From Saprospiraceae bacterium UBA6168 (lineage in GTDB: Bacteria > Bacteroidota > Bacteroidia > Chitinophagales > Saprospiraceae), in contig DIUC01000063.1 in the NCBI GenBank assembly GCA_002435785.1, positions 1 to 9,509 on the forward strand: a DNA stretch of 9,509 nt, read 5' to 3'. The stretch's first letter is position 1; every line of letters starts with the position of its first letter. Positions 1 through 6,055 of the stretch are shown here, one piece after another. Under the pieces are notes generated by a model that saw only the letters and a list, made by a program, of their open reading frames with translations, did not search any database and was not told where the DNA came from. The position numbers and the translations under genes are program-made.

Positions 1-1
1 G

Positions 2-97
2 AAACGTGCCAAATCGCTTGCTCAAGCAATTCAAGTTTTAAAATTTTCTGGTGATTTTTCTCTGTTGAAATACGGTGTCAGGCACAAAGCACGATAA
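2..97 (+). CDS. Possible C-terminal tail of a gene cut by the window edge
   Basis: Frame 2 is open from the left edge to a TAA at 95-97, giving 31 residues rich in Lys, Arg, Ala and Leu and ending LLKYGVRHKAR. The residue mix is protein-like but the piece is too short to assign, and I do not recognise a family. The surrounding DNA is AT-rich and no convincing terminator follows, only a weak A/T-dominated inverted repeat at 184-209. It could equally be non-coding DNA that happens to be open; the sequence left of the window would decide. Confidence 0.2.
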   Translation, partial: KRAKSLAQAIQVLKFSGDFSLLKYGVRHKAR

Positions 98-375
98 TTC
101 TGAAATCGGAAATTCGGCGGTTTTCTCGAAACCGTGACAATTATTGCGCCATTGAATCGAAAGTAGTTGCGATGTATGGTGTTAAAAACCATAATTCTAA
201 CAGGTTTTTTTGACTGCTTGATTGAATTTGCATGGTGACAAAAACCGCAAGCCAATAAGCGCCTGAAGCAACATAAAACCAACATTGGATGGGAACCAAC
301 CTTTCAAATACTCGGAAGTGAAACCTTTTCCCAAAAAAATTGTCTCTTTTACACTTTCACACAAATAAAAGTATC
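98..375. other. AT-rich intergenic region before the peroxiredoxin-like gene
   Basis: No coding frame here looks real. A minus-strand open frame covers much of it but its translation is Cys/Phe/Arg-rich and unconvincing. Visible structures are a 6-bp hairpin at 118-134 (CGGTTT/AAACCG) and a weak A5CC/GGT5 inverted repeat at 184-209 followed by a T run. I found no full TTG/TAnnTTTG promoter; the best -7-like word, TGAATTTG at 223-230, lacks a properly spaced TTG. The last 15 bases before the start at 376 are A-rich, as is common upstream of Bacteroidota genes. Confidence 0.5.
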
Positions 376-1023
376 ATGAAAAAATTGTTCTTGTTCCTCT
401 CAGTAGCAGCCGTTGTGGCTGGATTCATCATTGCGCCCAAGCTTTCGACGAATGAAAAACTCGGAAACGCCGAAAATCCTGGCCTCGACATCGGCCAAAT
501 CGCACCGGATTTCAAGCTGAAAAACGTGGATGGCCGCCTGCTTACGTTGGCAGATGTTAAAGACGCCAATGGCAAGGCCGCCAAGGGCCACATTGTTGTA
601 TTTACCTGCAACACTTGCCCCTACGCCGTCATGTATGAAGACCGCATCATTGACCTCCACAACAAGTTCGCCCAGAAAGGCTGGCCTGTCGTGGCCATCC
701 AACCCAATGACGTTGCCAAGAAGCCCGGCGACAGTTTCGAGGAGATGCAAGTGCGGGCAAAGGACAAAGGATTCCCATTTGCCTACCTCATTGATGACAA
801 ACAGGAAATTTACCCAAAATACGGTGCCACCAAAACCCCACACGTATTCCTGCTGGATAGCGCTCGCAAAGTGCAATACATCGGCGCCATTGACAACAAC
901 CCCCAAGATGCCGCCGATGCCACCCGCCACTATGTGGCTGAAGCCATCGAAGCCATCGAAGCTGGCAAGGCGCCAGACCCTTCTGTCACAAAGGCCATCG
1001 GTTGTGGCATTAAATCAAAATAA
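376..1023 (+). CDS. Peroxiredoxin-like thioredoxin-fold protein (PRX_like1 type), membrane-anchored or exported
   Basis: A 215-residue thiol-redox protein of the AhpC/TSA-redoxin superfamily. Residues 1-20 (MKKLFLFLSVAAVVAGFIIA) are a signal peptide or uncleaved anchor, so the catalytic domain should lie outside the inner membrane. The redoxin domain starts near residue 37 with GQIAPDF. The active-site motif FTCNTCPYA places a CxxC at Cys78/Cys81, and the thioredoxin-type cis-proline is probably Pro155 in TKTPHVF. A third cysteine sits in the C-terminal IGCGIK (Cys210), a tail typical, as I recall it, of the PRX_like1 group. The likely role is disulfide reduction or peroxide-linked thiol chemistry in the periplasm; the substrate is unknown. 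An upstream in-frame ATG at 340 would add 12 residues before the signal sequence and is less likely. A strong hairpin follows 6 bases after the stop, suggesting a single-gene transcript. Confidence 0.88.
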   Translation: MKKLFLFLSVAAVVAGFIIAPKLSTNEKLGNAENPGLDIGQIAPDFKLKNVDGRLLTLADVKDANGKAAKGHIVVFTCNTCPYAVMYEDRIIDLHNKFAQKGWPVVAIQPNDVAKKPGDSFEEMQVRAKDKGFPFAYLIDDKQEIYPKYGATKTPHVFLLDSARKVQYIGAIDNNPQDAADATRHYVAEAIEAIEAGKAPDPSVTKAIGCGIKSK

Positions 1024-1029
1024 CGCCAA

Positions 1030-1078
1030 GTGGAGGCCACCAAGACGGGGGCTTCATCTCCGTCTTGGTGGCCTCCAC
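1030..1078 (+). terminator. 18-bp perfect hairpin after the peroxiredoxin-like gene
   Basis: Arms 1030-1047 and 1061-1078 are perfectly complementary (GTGGAGGCCACCAAGACG and its reverse complement), and G-C/G-U pairs can extend the stem towards a small loop near 1052-1056. It lies 7 bases past the TAA. There is no T tract directly after the stem; a run of eight T follows only at 1103-1110. It is therefore not a canonical intrinsic terminator and may instead protect the mRNA 3' end or act together with the later T run. The outer arm also contains a small palindrome (GTGG-AGG-CCAC), allowing alternative folds. Confidence 0.55.
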
Positions 1079-1230
1079 GATCCCCAATCCTTCTCCCACC
1101 TCTTTTTTTTGGTGCCGTCCTGCCCACACCGCTATGATGTCCAAAAAGCAAGCCCAAATGATTCAAGCCATTGAAAATCAAAAGCCTACAAAACACACCA
1201 TTCATCATTTTATAATTTATCACTCCCTGA

Positions 1231-1262
1231 CTGGCGATGAACCTTCAACTAACCTAATTTTG
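1231..1262 (+). promoter_or_regulatory. Possible Bacteroidota-type promoter for the LETM1-like gene
   Basis: TAATTTTG at 1255-1262 is a full match to the Bacteroidota -7 element TAnnTTTG. Upstream, CTG at 1231-1233 (consensus TTG) lies 21 bases away, within the usual spacing. The -7 ends 44 bases before the ATG at 1307. The -33 element is imperfect, so this remains a candidate. The rest of the 1079-1306 gap is AT-rich with no gene that I can support. Confidence 0.35.
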
Positions 1263-1306
1263 TTGTGGTAAATGGCGACCAACATTGAGCGCCAAAATAA
1301 ACCGCC

Positions 1307-1831
1307 ATGAATTTTGACCGTGCAAAAAGAAGGATAGTCGCCAATTCGGTTTTCCAAACCTTCCGCAGCGGCATGAGGGAGGCCGGGGTTGTACTGTTCG
1401 TGCGTGGCCCTGAGCTTAAGCAAGCCACGGCGTCCAAGTTCCGGCGAGCAATCAGGATGCCCCGGATGTTGTTCTGGGCCTTTATGATGGAGGGCATAGA
1501 AACCAAGAACATGGTCCGCACCTTTGTGAAGCAAGGTCGGGGTCAACTGTTGCTTTCAAAACAGTCGGAGCCGCCCACCGAAGAGGAAATCCGGCTTGCA
1601 ATGGAGCAGTTGAGGGACCTACCAAAGTTCCTCCCGTTCTTTATCTTCATAGCCGTTCCGGTGCCGGGCGTCACGGAGAGCTACGTGCTATTGGCCGTTT
1701 CCCTTGAAAAATGGTTGGGACAAAAATTCAGCCTGCTACCGACCCATATCCGGGCTATTTTTCACAAAAAAAATGACGGCGACCATACCGATGCCCAGCC
1801 GCCAACACCGTTGAACCCGAACACCGAATAA
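1307..1831 (+). CDS. Small LETM1-like membrane protein
   Basis: A 174-residue protein. Residues 1-55 are basic. Residues 105-121 (LPKFLPFFIFIAVPVPG) form one hydrophobic, proline-bounded segment, preceded by an acidic helix (EEEIRLAMEQLRDL) and followed by LLPTHIRAIF at 143-152. This order (acidic helix, D-L-x-x-x-L-P-F-x-I-F-I-x-V-P, then LLPxxxxxxF) resembles the LETM1 ribosome-binding-like domain of mitochondrial inner-membrane LETM1 and of uncharacterised bacterial homologues. The last 20 residues are polar and probably disordered. I expect an inner-membrane protein; ion transport or ribosome contact, known for eukaryotic LETM1, should not be transferred without test. The start at 1307 is the first ATG of the frame. 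The gene lies 119 bases before the metal-binding lipoprotein on the same strand, so co-transcription is possible. Confidence 0.72.
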   Translation: MNFDRAKRRIVANSVFQTFRSGMREAGVVLFVRGPELKQATASKFRRAIRMPRMLFWAFMMEGIETKNMVRTFVKQGRGQLLLSKQSEPPTEEEIRLAMEQLRDLPKFLPFFIFIAVPVPGVTESYVLLAVSLEKWLGQKFSLLPTHIRAIFHKKNDGDHTDAQPPTPLNPNTE

Positions 1832-1879
1832 TCAGCAGCATAAACAGCGTCACCTAACAGGAACGACGGGCGATACATA

Positions 1880-1916
1880 AAGTGTTCACAGCCAAATATT
1901 TGCAACGAACACCTTT
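1880..1916 (+). repeat. Short inverted repeat between the LETM1-like and lipoprotein genes
   Basis: GTGTTC at 1882-1887 is matched by its reverse complement GAACAC at 1907-1912, separated by 19 bases and followed by CTTTGTTT. It could be a weak terminator-like hairpin of the LETM1-like gene or an operator half-site pair 39 bases before the lipoprotein start. Six base pairs with a long loop can occur by chance. Confidence 0.25.
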
Positions 1917-1950
1917 GTTTATCCCGCCGCTTTCTAAAATATTTTCCAGC

Positions 1951-2175
1951 ATGAAAAAACTTCTTTTTTCCGTACTGACCATCGCTGCACTCGGCCTTGC
2001 CGCCTGTGGCTCCGACCACAAGCAAGGCCAACCCACTGGCAAAGAATACACCTCCACCTACATCTGCCCGATGCACTGCGAAGGTAGCGGGAGCGACCAA
2101 GCTGGCACCTGTCCTGCTTGCGGCATGGACTATGTGCTTCAGTCAGAGCACATGAAAGACGGCCACAACCATTGA
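1951..2175 (+). CDS. Heavy-metal-binding-domain lipoprotein
   Basis: A 74-residue lipoprotein. Residues 1-18 are a lipoprotein signal with lipobox LAAC, so Cys19 would be the lipidated residue. After a short polar linker comes a heavy-metal-binding domain of the YxCPMHP...GxCPxCGM type: TYICPMHC at 36-43, then TCPACGMDYV at 53-62. This pairs Cys39/His42/Cys43 with Cys54/Cys57 and Met41/Met59. The tail (EHMKDGHNH) adds three histidines. Such domains are usually fused to copper/silver P-type ATPases or CusB-like efflux adaptors; here it stands alone and is presumably membrane-tethered outside the cytoplasm as a metal scavenger or chaperone (inference). The usual Pro after MH is Cys43 here. The ATG at 1951 is chosen because it begins the lipobox signal; the upstream extension of the frame has no signal features. 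A terminator lies about 70 bases downstream. Confidence 0.85.
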   Translation: MKKLLFSVLTIAALGLAACGSDHKQGQPTGKEYTSTYICPMHCEGSGSDQAGTCPACGMDYVLQSEHMKDGHNH

Positions 2176-2246
2176 AATTTTGCAACAAGTAGGGCTGCTG
2201 CAGTCCGAGGGCCTGCCCGTTACTGCACGACTTCGGCCCAAAAAAA

Positions 2247-2287
2247 GCGGAGCTGGCAGCACACACCGCCAGCCCCGCCGTTTTTTT
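2247..2287 (+). terminator. Intrinsic terminator, probably bidirectional
   Basis: An 11-bp GC-rich stem with one A-C mismatch pairs 2247-2257 (GCGGAGCTGGC) with 2268-2278 (GCCAGCCCCGC) around a 10-base loop. CG and seven T (2281-2287) follow. Seven A precede the stem (2240-2246), giving a U tract on the minus strand as well. It fits termination of the metal-binding lipoprotein transcript. It ends only 15 bases before the ATG of the next plus-strand gene. Confidence 0.75.
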
Positions 2288-2302
2288 AAAAACAAAACGA
2301 AC

Positions 2303-2725
2303 ATGCGCCAAATTCTCCTTCTTTCGTTGCTTTTTACAGCCGCCATCGGCTTTGCGCAATCCAAAAAACAGCTCAAAATCGAAGCCCTCGAACGCAAACG
2401 CTTTGAGGCCATGACGACCAAGAACCTCGATTTTTTGAAAGAAGTGCTGGCCGACGACCTCACCTATACCCACTCCAACGGCCTCATAGAGGACAAAGCC
2501 GCCCACCTTGAAAATATCCGCACGGGCAAGCTCCAGTACCGCTCCATCCTCCATGAAGAAATGAAGCTGAGCCTGCACCGCCGCTCCGTGGTTGGCACGG
2601 GTATTGTCGGCGTATCGGGCGTGCTGGAAGAGCGGGAATTTTCCATCCGGCTGCGCTATACCGATGTTTACATCAAACGGAAAGGCAAATGGCAGCTTGC
2701 CGCCTGGCAGTCGTTGAAACTGTAA
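2303..2725 (+). CDS. Exported NTF2/SnoaL-like (DUF4440-type) protein
   Basis: A 140-residue protein. Residues 1-18 (MRQILLLSLLFTAAIGFA) form a Sec signal peptide, with probable cleavage before Gln19. The mature part has the NTF2-like cone-fold pattern: a first helix with LERKRFEAMTTKNLDFLKEVL (30-49), DDLTYTHSNG (51-60), an IEDKAAHLENIRTGKL helix (62-77), and a run of strands ending in DVYIKRKGKWQLAAWQSLKL, the W-x-x-x-x-x-Q-S close typical of DUF4440/SnoaL-like proteins. Members of this fold range from enzymes to ligand binders, so the substrate cannot be named. The open frame extends upstream to an ATG at 2180, but that would translate the terminator hairpin and bury the signal peptide, so 2303 is preferred. 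The TAA is inside a hairpin shared with the convergent T9SS gene. Confidence 0.85.
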   Translation: MRQILLLSLLFTAAIGFAQSKKQLKIEALERKRFEAMTTKNLDFLKEVLADDLTYTHSNGLIEDKAAHLENIRTGKLQYRSILHEEMKLSLHRRSVVGTGIVGVSGVLEEREFSIRLRYTDVYIKRKGKWQLAAWQSLKL

Positions 2726-2748
2726 CACGGACTGGCAGACCGTGTTAC
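2722..2748. terminator. Shared hairpin containing both convergent stop codons
   Basis: A perfect 9-bp inverted repeat (GTAACACGG at 2722-2730, CCGTGTTAC at 2740-2748, 9-base loop). The TAA of the SnoaL-like gene (2723-2725) lies in the left arm and the TAA of the minus-strand T9SS gene (plus-strand TTA at 2745-2747) in the right arm, opposite one another. No T tract follows on either strand, so it may pause polymerase or stabilise both mRNA ends rather than terminate efficiently. Confidence 0.5.
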
Positions 2749-5615
2749 TTCACCATCAGCTTCCCGCTTCCCACCCGCTCGCCGTTCCTTTCGATTTGGA
2801 AAAAATACAGCCCAGGGTTCAGCTCGCCCCGCTGGAACTCGAAGCCCGTGCCGACGGTGGTTTGCTGGCGCAACACCTTGCCGGAAACGTCCGTCAGCAC
2901 CAGCCGCAGCGGCCCCGGCTCGATGCCGTCCACTTGCAGCAGGGCGCTGTCCGTCAATGGGTTGGGCACGATGCGCACTTGCGTTTTTGGGTGAAAAACG
3001 GGCGGCTTGGTGCCCACCACCGTCCACGGGAACAGTTGCCCGATGCGGTGCCGGTAGGTGTTCGTCTGGATGGGGGCGTTGAAGTCGAAGTAAATGAGGG
3101 CCGTATTGGCGATGACGTTGCCGTGGCTCAAACCCGGCACTTGCGAAGCCCGGAAGCGCACGAAGCCGTTGGAGGCAGGCTCGTTGACGTTGGAGTCCGG
3201 CAGCATGATGTCGTTGAAGGTGAAGGTCAGCCAGCCCTCAGGCGTCACGCCGTAGGTGTAGGGGTGGCTGCTGGCGCCGGGCCGAACGGTGGCGAGGTCG
3301 AGTTCCGGCGGCAGCACGTCCACGATGACGACCTTGAAGGCAGTGTCCGTGCCCGTGTTCTGGAAGCGGATGAGGTACTCGATGTCCTGCCCCGGCTCAA
3401 TGACATGCTCCTCGCCAAGGCCCGCCGGGAAGCCCTGCTTGTCGTTGGGGTCATAGCTGCCGATGTTGGCCTGGCAGTCCACGTCGGTGAAGGGGTCGGG
3501 GTCGTCGTCGAAGGACCACTGGTTGAAGAAGCCGAGGCTCATCCAGCCGCCGCAGCCCTCGATGGTGGCGCCAGTGCTGGCGTAGCCGCTGGGGTGCTCA
3601 GGCGCTTGCTGTGCTTCGAGGCGAAAAGTGCTGCCGTTGGCAGGTACACTGATGCTGGTGGACTGGCCAGGCCCAAGCTGGAACTGATTCGTCATCAGCA
3701 CGATTTGGTCCTCAATGATGATGAAGCCGAGCGGGGCTGGCATTCCCTCCGACCCAACATTCGTGATGGTAAACGTCACGCTGTCGCCGCTGCACGACAC
3801 GTCCACCTCGATGCTGCTGCCGTCCCAGAGCGGGTCGGGTGCGAGGCAGAGCGAGTCGGGCAGGATATGCGCTGACGTGCAGTGCGTCTGGCCAAGCACG
3901 GTGGAGTCGCAGTCAAGCAGTGCGGTGATGTGGAAGCTGCCGCAATCCCCTACGGCCACGTCCCCGATGTTAAAAGTGAGCGTGTTTCCGTTTTGCGAAG
4001 CGAGCGGGAGCGTGGATGAAATATAGGTGAAATAGGGGTCGAGCATGACTTCCACGGAGGCGTTGCTGGCTGTCGCCGTGCCGTTGTTGCAGTAGTGGAC
4101 GTAGTATTGGTTGTCAAAACAGCGGCGCAGGAACGGGGCGCTGATGTCCACGGTCATGTACGGGCAGTCGGCGATGGCTTGGGCTGAGAAGTCGAGGGTG
4201 GTGGTGTCGTAAAACGCCGTGATGTCCACGGAAAATGGGCTGCTGCAAACATCCCAGTACGGGCTGGGCGGTGCGATGGTGACTTCGTAGCTGCCAGTGT
4301 CAATGGGAAGCACAAAGTTTCCGAGCAAGTCGGTCAAGGTAGCGAAGAATTGGCTACCACTGGCCTGCACGAGCCAGCCGGAGAGGCCAGTTTCTGTGGG
4401 GTCGGGGAGGCAGTCGGATTGGGGGTCGTGGTGGAGATGGCCGGAGAGGGCGGAGGAGAAGAGGTTGCCGTTAGCGTCGGTTTTGATGAGAATTACACTA
4501 TCTTGGAATACACCAAAAGTGCCACAAATGCCGAGGGCGTCAAATTGGAAGGTCATCAAGTTGTGCCCCCGCACATTTGCCTGATTGCCCATTGGCTTTT
4601 CCCACAGTGTATTGCCGTCTTCATCTATTCTAATCAAATGGATTTCCCTGCCAAAAAATGTATGTAAATTGCATAATAAGACGTACCCTCCAATAGAAAT
4701 TGGTTGGATATCAATAATAGTCCATAAACCATCTTCGGATTCCCAGTTTTTTTTCCATACTAATTCGCCATTGCTATCTGTTTTGATACAGAATGCAGAT
4801 ACATTAAAGCTTCCATCTTTTTCTTCATCCCCCCCTATCAAATATCCCCCGTCAGAAGAAAGCGCCAAACATAAAGCACGCATTTTTATGGAATCATCGA
4901 TAGGAAGATGTTGTACCCATATCCTTTGACCTATACTGTCTGTTTTTGTCAAAAAAATACGGCTAATCAGTGGGGTTGAATTCCATCTCTCAATACCTAC
5001 CCATACAAATTGATTTTCCTCAGTTGTGATGACATCAGAGATTTCAGCGTCTTGTACGTCTTGCTCATCATATACATCTTGCCATAATTCATCGCCTAAA
5101 GAATCTAATCTTATAAGAGCAGGTATCGGGCCAACACCCCATAGGTCTAAATACCGGCCACCTATCGTATATCCATGATTAGGAGCTGGAATTATCGTCG
5201 AAATATCGTCATAAGTATTTTGGCTTTTCTTTGACCATACAATTTCAAGATTGGCATCCAGTCGTAATAAATAAAAATAATTGGCACCAAAAGAATTAAG
5301 CACTTGTCCAACCAAAACAACTCCACCATCGGGCACTGTTGTCATGTCATAAAGTATTAAGGAACCCACGCTATCAGCTATGTGTTTTTCAGTTATCATA
5401 TTCCCCCAAGCATCGGTTTTAAATAGCCAAATCGAATCTATATTAGAATAAAACATAGTTGCCACCACTATGCTACCATCCGGCATTGGGGCAGCAATTG
5501 CGAGGCGTATGTTATCCCCTCCCTCCCCATCATACGTCCTAATCCACCCCTGCCCCCACACCTCCACCGCACAAACTAACCCCACCATGACCAGCCAAAA
5601 TTTCATCCCTTTCAT
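2745..5615 (-). CDS. Large T9SS-secreted protein: propeller-like repeats, YDPNDK domain, type A sorting domain
   Basis: A 956-residue secreted or surface protein. Residues 1-21 (MKGMKFWLVMVGLVCAVEVWG) are a Sec signal peptide. Seven repeats of the form (K/R)(T/L/I)D..G...W have their D-containing triplets at about 66, 118, 169, 224, 278, 329 and 378, a 49-55-residue spacing that suggests a seven-bladed beta-propeller. Residues 402-480 look like an Ig/carboxypeptidase-regulatory-like module (GLSGWLV...GNFVLPIDTGSYEVTI). DUF11-like beta regions follow; then comes a DUF7619-like domain from YDPNDK (721-726) to YFDFNAPIQTNTY (near 842-854). Residues 880-956 (VRIVPNPL...GLYFFQIE...GKLMVK) match the T9SS type A sorting domain, recognised in the outer membrane and normally removed. 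A role in adhesion or surface display is likely; no catalytic motif was seen. Alternative starts are 5660 (15 residues longer, with a poor signal peptide) and 5606. Base composition changes sharply inside the gene, with an AT-rich propeller core. Confidence 0.88.
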   Translation of the reverse strand: MKGMKFWLVMVGLVCAVEVWGQGWIRTYDGEGGDNIRLAIAAPMPDGSIVVATMFYSNIDSIWLFKTDAWGNMITEKHIADSVGSLILYDMTTVPDGGVVLVGQVLNSFGANYFYLLRLDANLEIVWSKKSQNTYDDISTIIPAPNHGYTIGGRYLDLWGVGPIPALIRLDSLGDELWQDVYDEQDVQDAEISDVITTEENQFVWVGIERWNSTPLISRIFLTKTDSIGQRIWVQHLPIDDSIKMRALCLALSSDGGYLIGGDEEKDGSFNVSAFCIKTDSNGELVWKKNWESEDGLWTIIDIQPISIGGYVLLCNLHTFFGREIHLIRIDEDGNTLWEKPMGNQANVRGHNLMTFQFDALGICGTFGVFQDSVILIKTDANGNLFSSALSGHLHHDPQSDCLPDPTETGLSGWLVQASGSQFFATLTDLLGNFVLPIDTGSYEVTIAPPSPYWDVCSSPFSVDITAFYDTTTLDFSAQAIADCPYMTVDISAPFLRRCFDNQYYVHYCNNGTATASNASVEVMLDPYFTYISSTLPLASQNGNTLTFNIGDVAVGDCGSFHITALLDCDSTVLGQTHCTSAHILPDSLCLAPDPLWDGSSIEVDVSCSGDSVTFTITNVGSEGMPAPLGFIIIEDQIVLMTNQFQLGPGQSTSISVPANGSTFRLEAQQAPEHPSGYASTGATIEGCGGWMSLGFFNQWSFDDDPDPFTDVDCQANIGSYDPNDKQGFPAGLGEEHVIEPGQDIEYLIRFQNTGTDTAFKVVIVDVLPPELDLATVRPGASSHPYTYGVTPEGWLTFTFNDIMLPDSNVNEPASNGFVRFRASQVPGLSHGNVIANTALIYFDFNAPIQTNTYRHRIGQLFPWTVVGTKPPVFHPKTQVRIVPNPLTDSALLQVDGIEPGPLRLVLTDVSGKVLRQQTTVGTGFEFQRGELNPGLYFFQIERNGERVGSGKLMVK

Positions 5616-6055
5616 AGCCTGTATTTTTAAAAGATTGAAGTAAAAAACGTGCTTTTTCATGTCTCGTAAATTTTAGGTTTTGCGCCAGTTTTTTCGGCAC
5701 GATACAAAAGTGCTGCGGCGGGTGCTGGTGTGCAAGGACAGATTTCGGGTTTTTTCAAAATTATTTTGATAAAATTTACTGTAATAAACTGTAAATCAGT
5801 TTTTTAAAACCAAAGCCATCCAATTTTTTCTTTGTTTTGTGCGGCTGATTTATTTCAATCTTAGGATTGTTTCAGCGTGGATACGACACGCGAGGAGGAT
5901 GGAAACACGGATTGGGCGGATTAGACGGATTAGAACTGATTAAATCCGTTTTCATCCGCCAAATCCGTGTTCCAATCCTCCTCGCGATTACAACAAGCAG
6001 ACTTTTTCAGCCTGCTGGCACACCAATCGTAAATCGTCCATTCATAAAATCGCAA
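5616..6055. other. Intergenic region between divergent genes
   Basis: A 440-base gap between the starts of the T9SS gene (minus) and the helical-repeat gene (plus), so it should carry promoters for both. It is AT-rich, especially 5740-5860, apart from the palindrome at 5889-5986. On the minus strand TAATTTTG (5763 down to 5756) fits the -7 consensus but has no TTG at the right distance. No good plus-strand match was found. The plus-strand frame stays open back to an ATG at 5867, but that segment translates the palindrome and is judged non-coding. Confidence 0.5.
5889..5986. repeat. 98-bp imperfect palindrome built from CGGATT words
   Basis: Outer arms 5889-5913 and 5962-5986 are complementary over 25 bases with two mismatches (CGCGAGGAGGAT... 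against ...ATCCTCCTCGCG). Inner arms 5915-5931 and 5943-5960 continue the stem with a small bulge (GGCGGAT...ACGGATT against AATCCGT...ATCCGCC), leaving an 11-base loop at 5932-5942. CGGATT recurs at 5908, 5917 and 5926, a 9-base step, with complementary ATCCG words at 5944, 5954 and 5963. It resembles dispersed intergenic palindromic repeats (REP/MITE-like); that it is multicopy is inference. It lies 69 bases before the helical-repeat gene. Confidence 0.75.

Noticed and set aside
184..209. A5CC/GGT5 inverted repeat followed by T residues as a terminator
   Set aside because: Only two G-C pairs in a 7-bp stem with a 12-base loop; too weak to call.
31..285. Minus-strand 84-codon open frame near the left edge
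   Set aside because: Residue composition is not protein-like, no motif is seen, and the region is AT-rich intergenic DNA.
400..930. Minus-strand 176-codon frame opposite the peroxiredoxin-like gene
   Set aside because: It is antisense to a gene with clear CxxC and redoxin motifs; the translation shows no domain.
940..966. Tandem 9-base GAAGCCATC repeat in the peroxiredoxin-like gene
   Set aside because: Two exact copies and a partial one encode an ordinary EAIEAIEAG helix; no sign of a functional repeat.
2742..3875. Long plus-strand open frame (377 codons) antisense to the T9SS gene
   Set aside because: It is a shadow of the GC-rich part of the minus-strand gene. The translation is Val/Gly/Arg/His-rich with no recognisable domain, while the opposite strand encodes clear domains to the stop.
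5867..6055. 63-residue N-terminal extension of the helical-repeat protein
   Set aside because: It reads through the palindromic repeat at 5889-5986. The ATG at 6056 starts the recognisable helical pattern.
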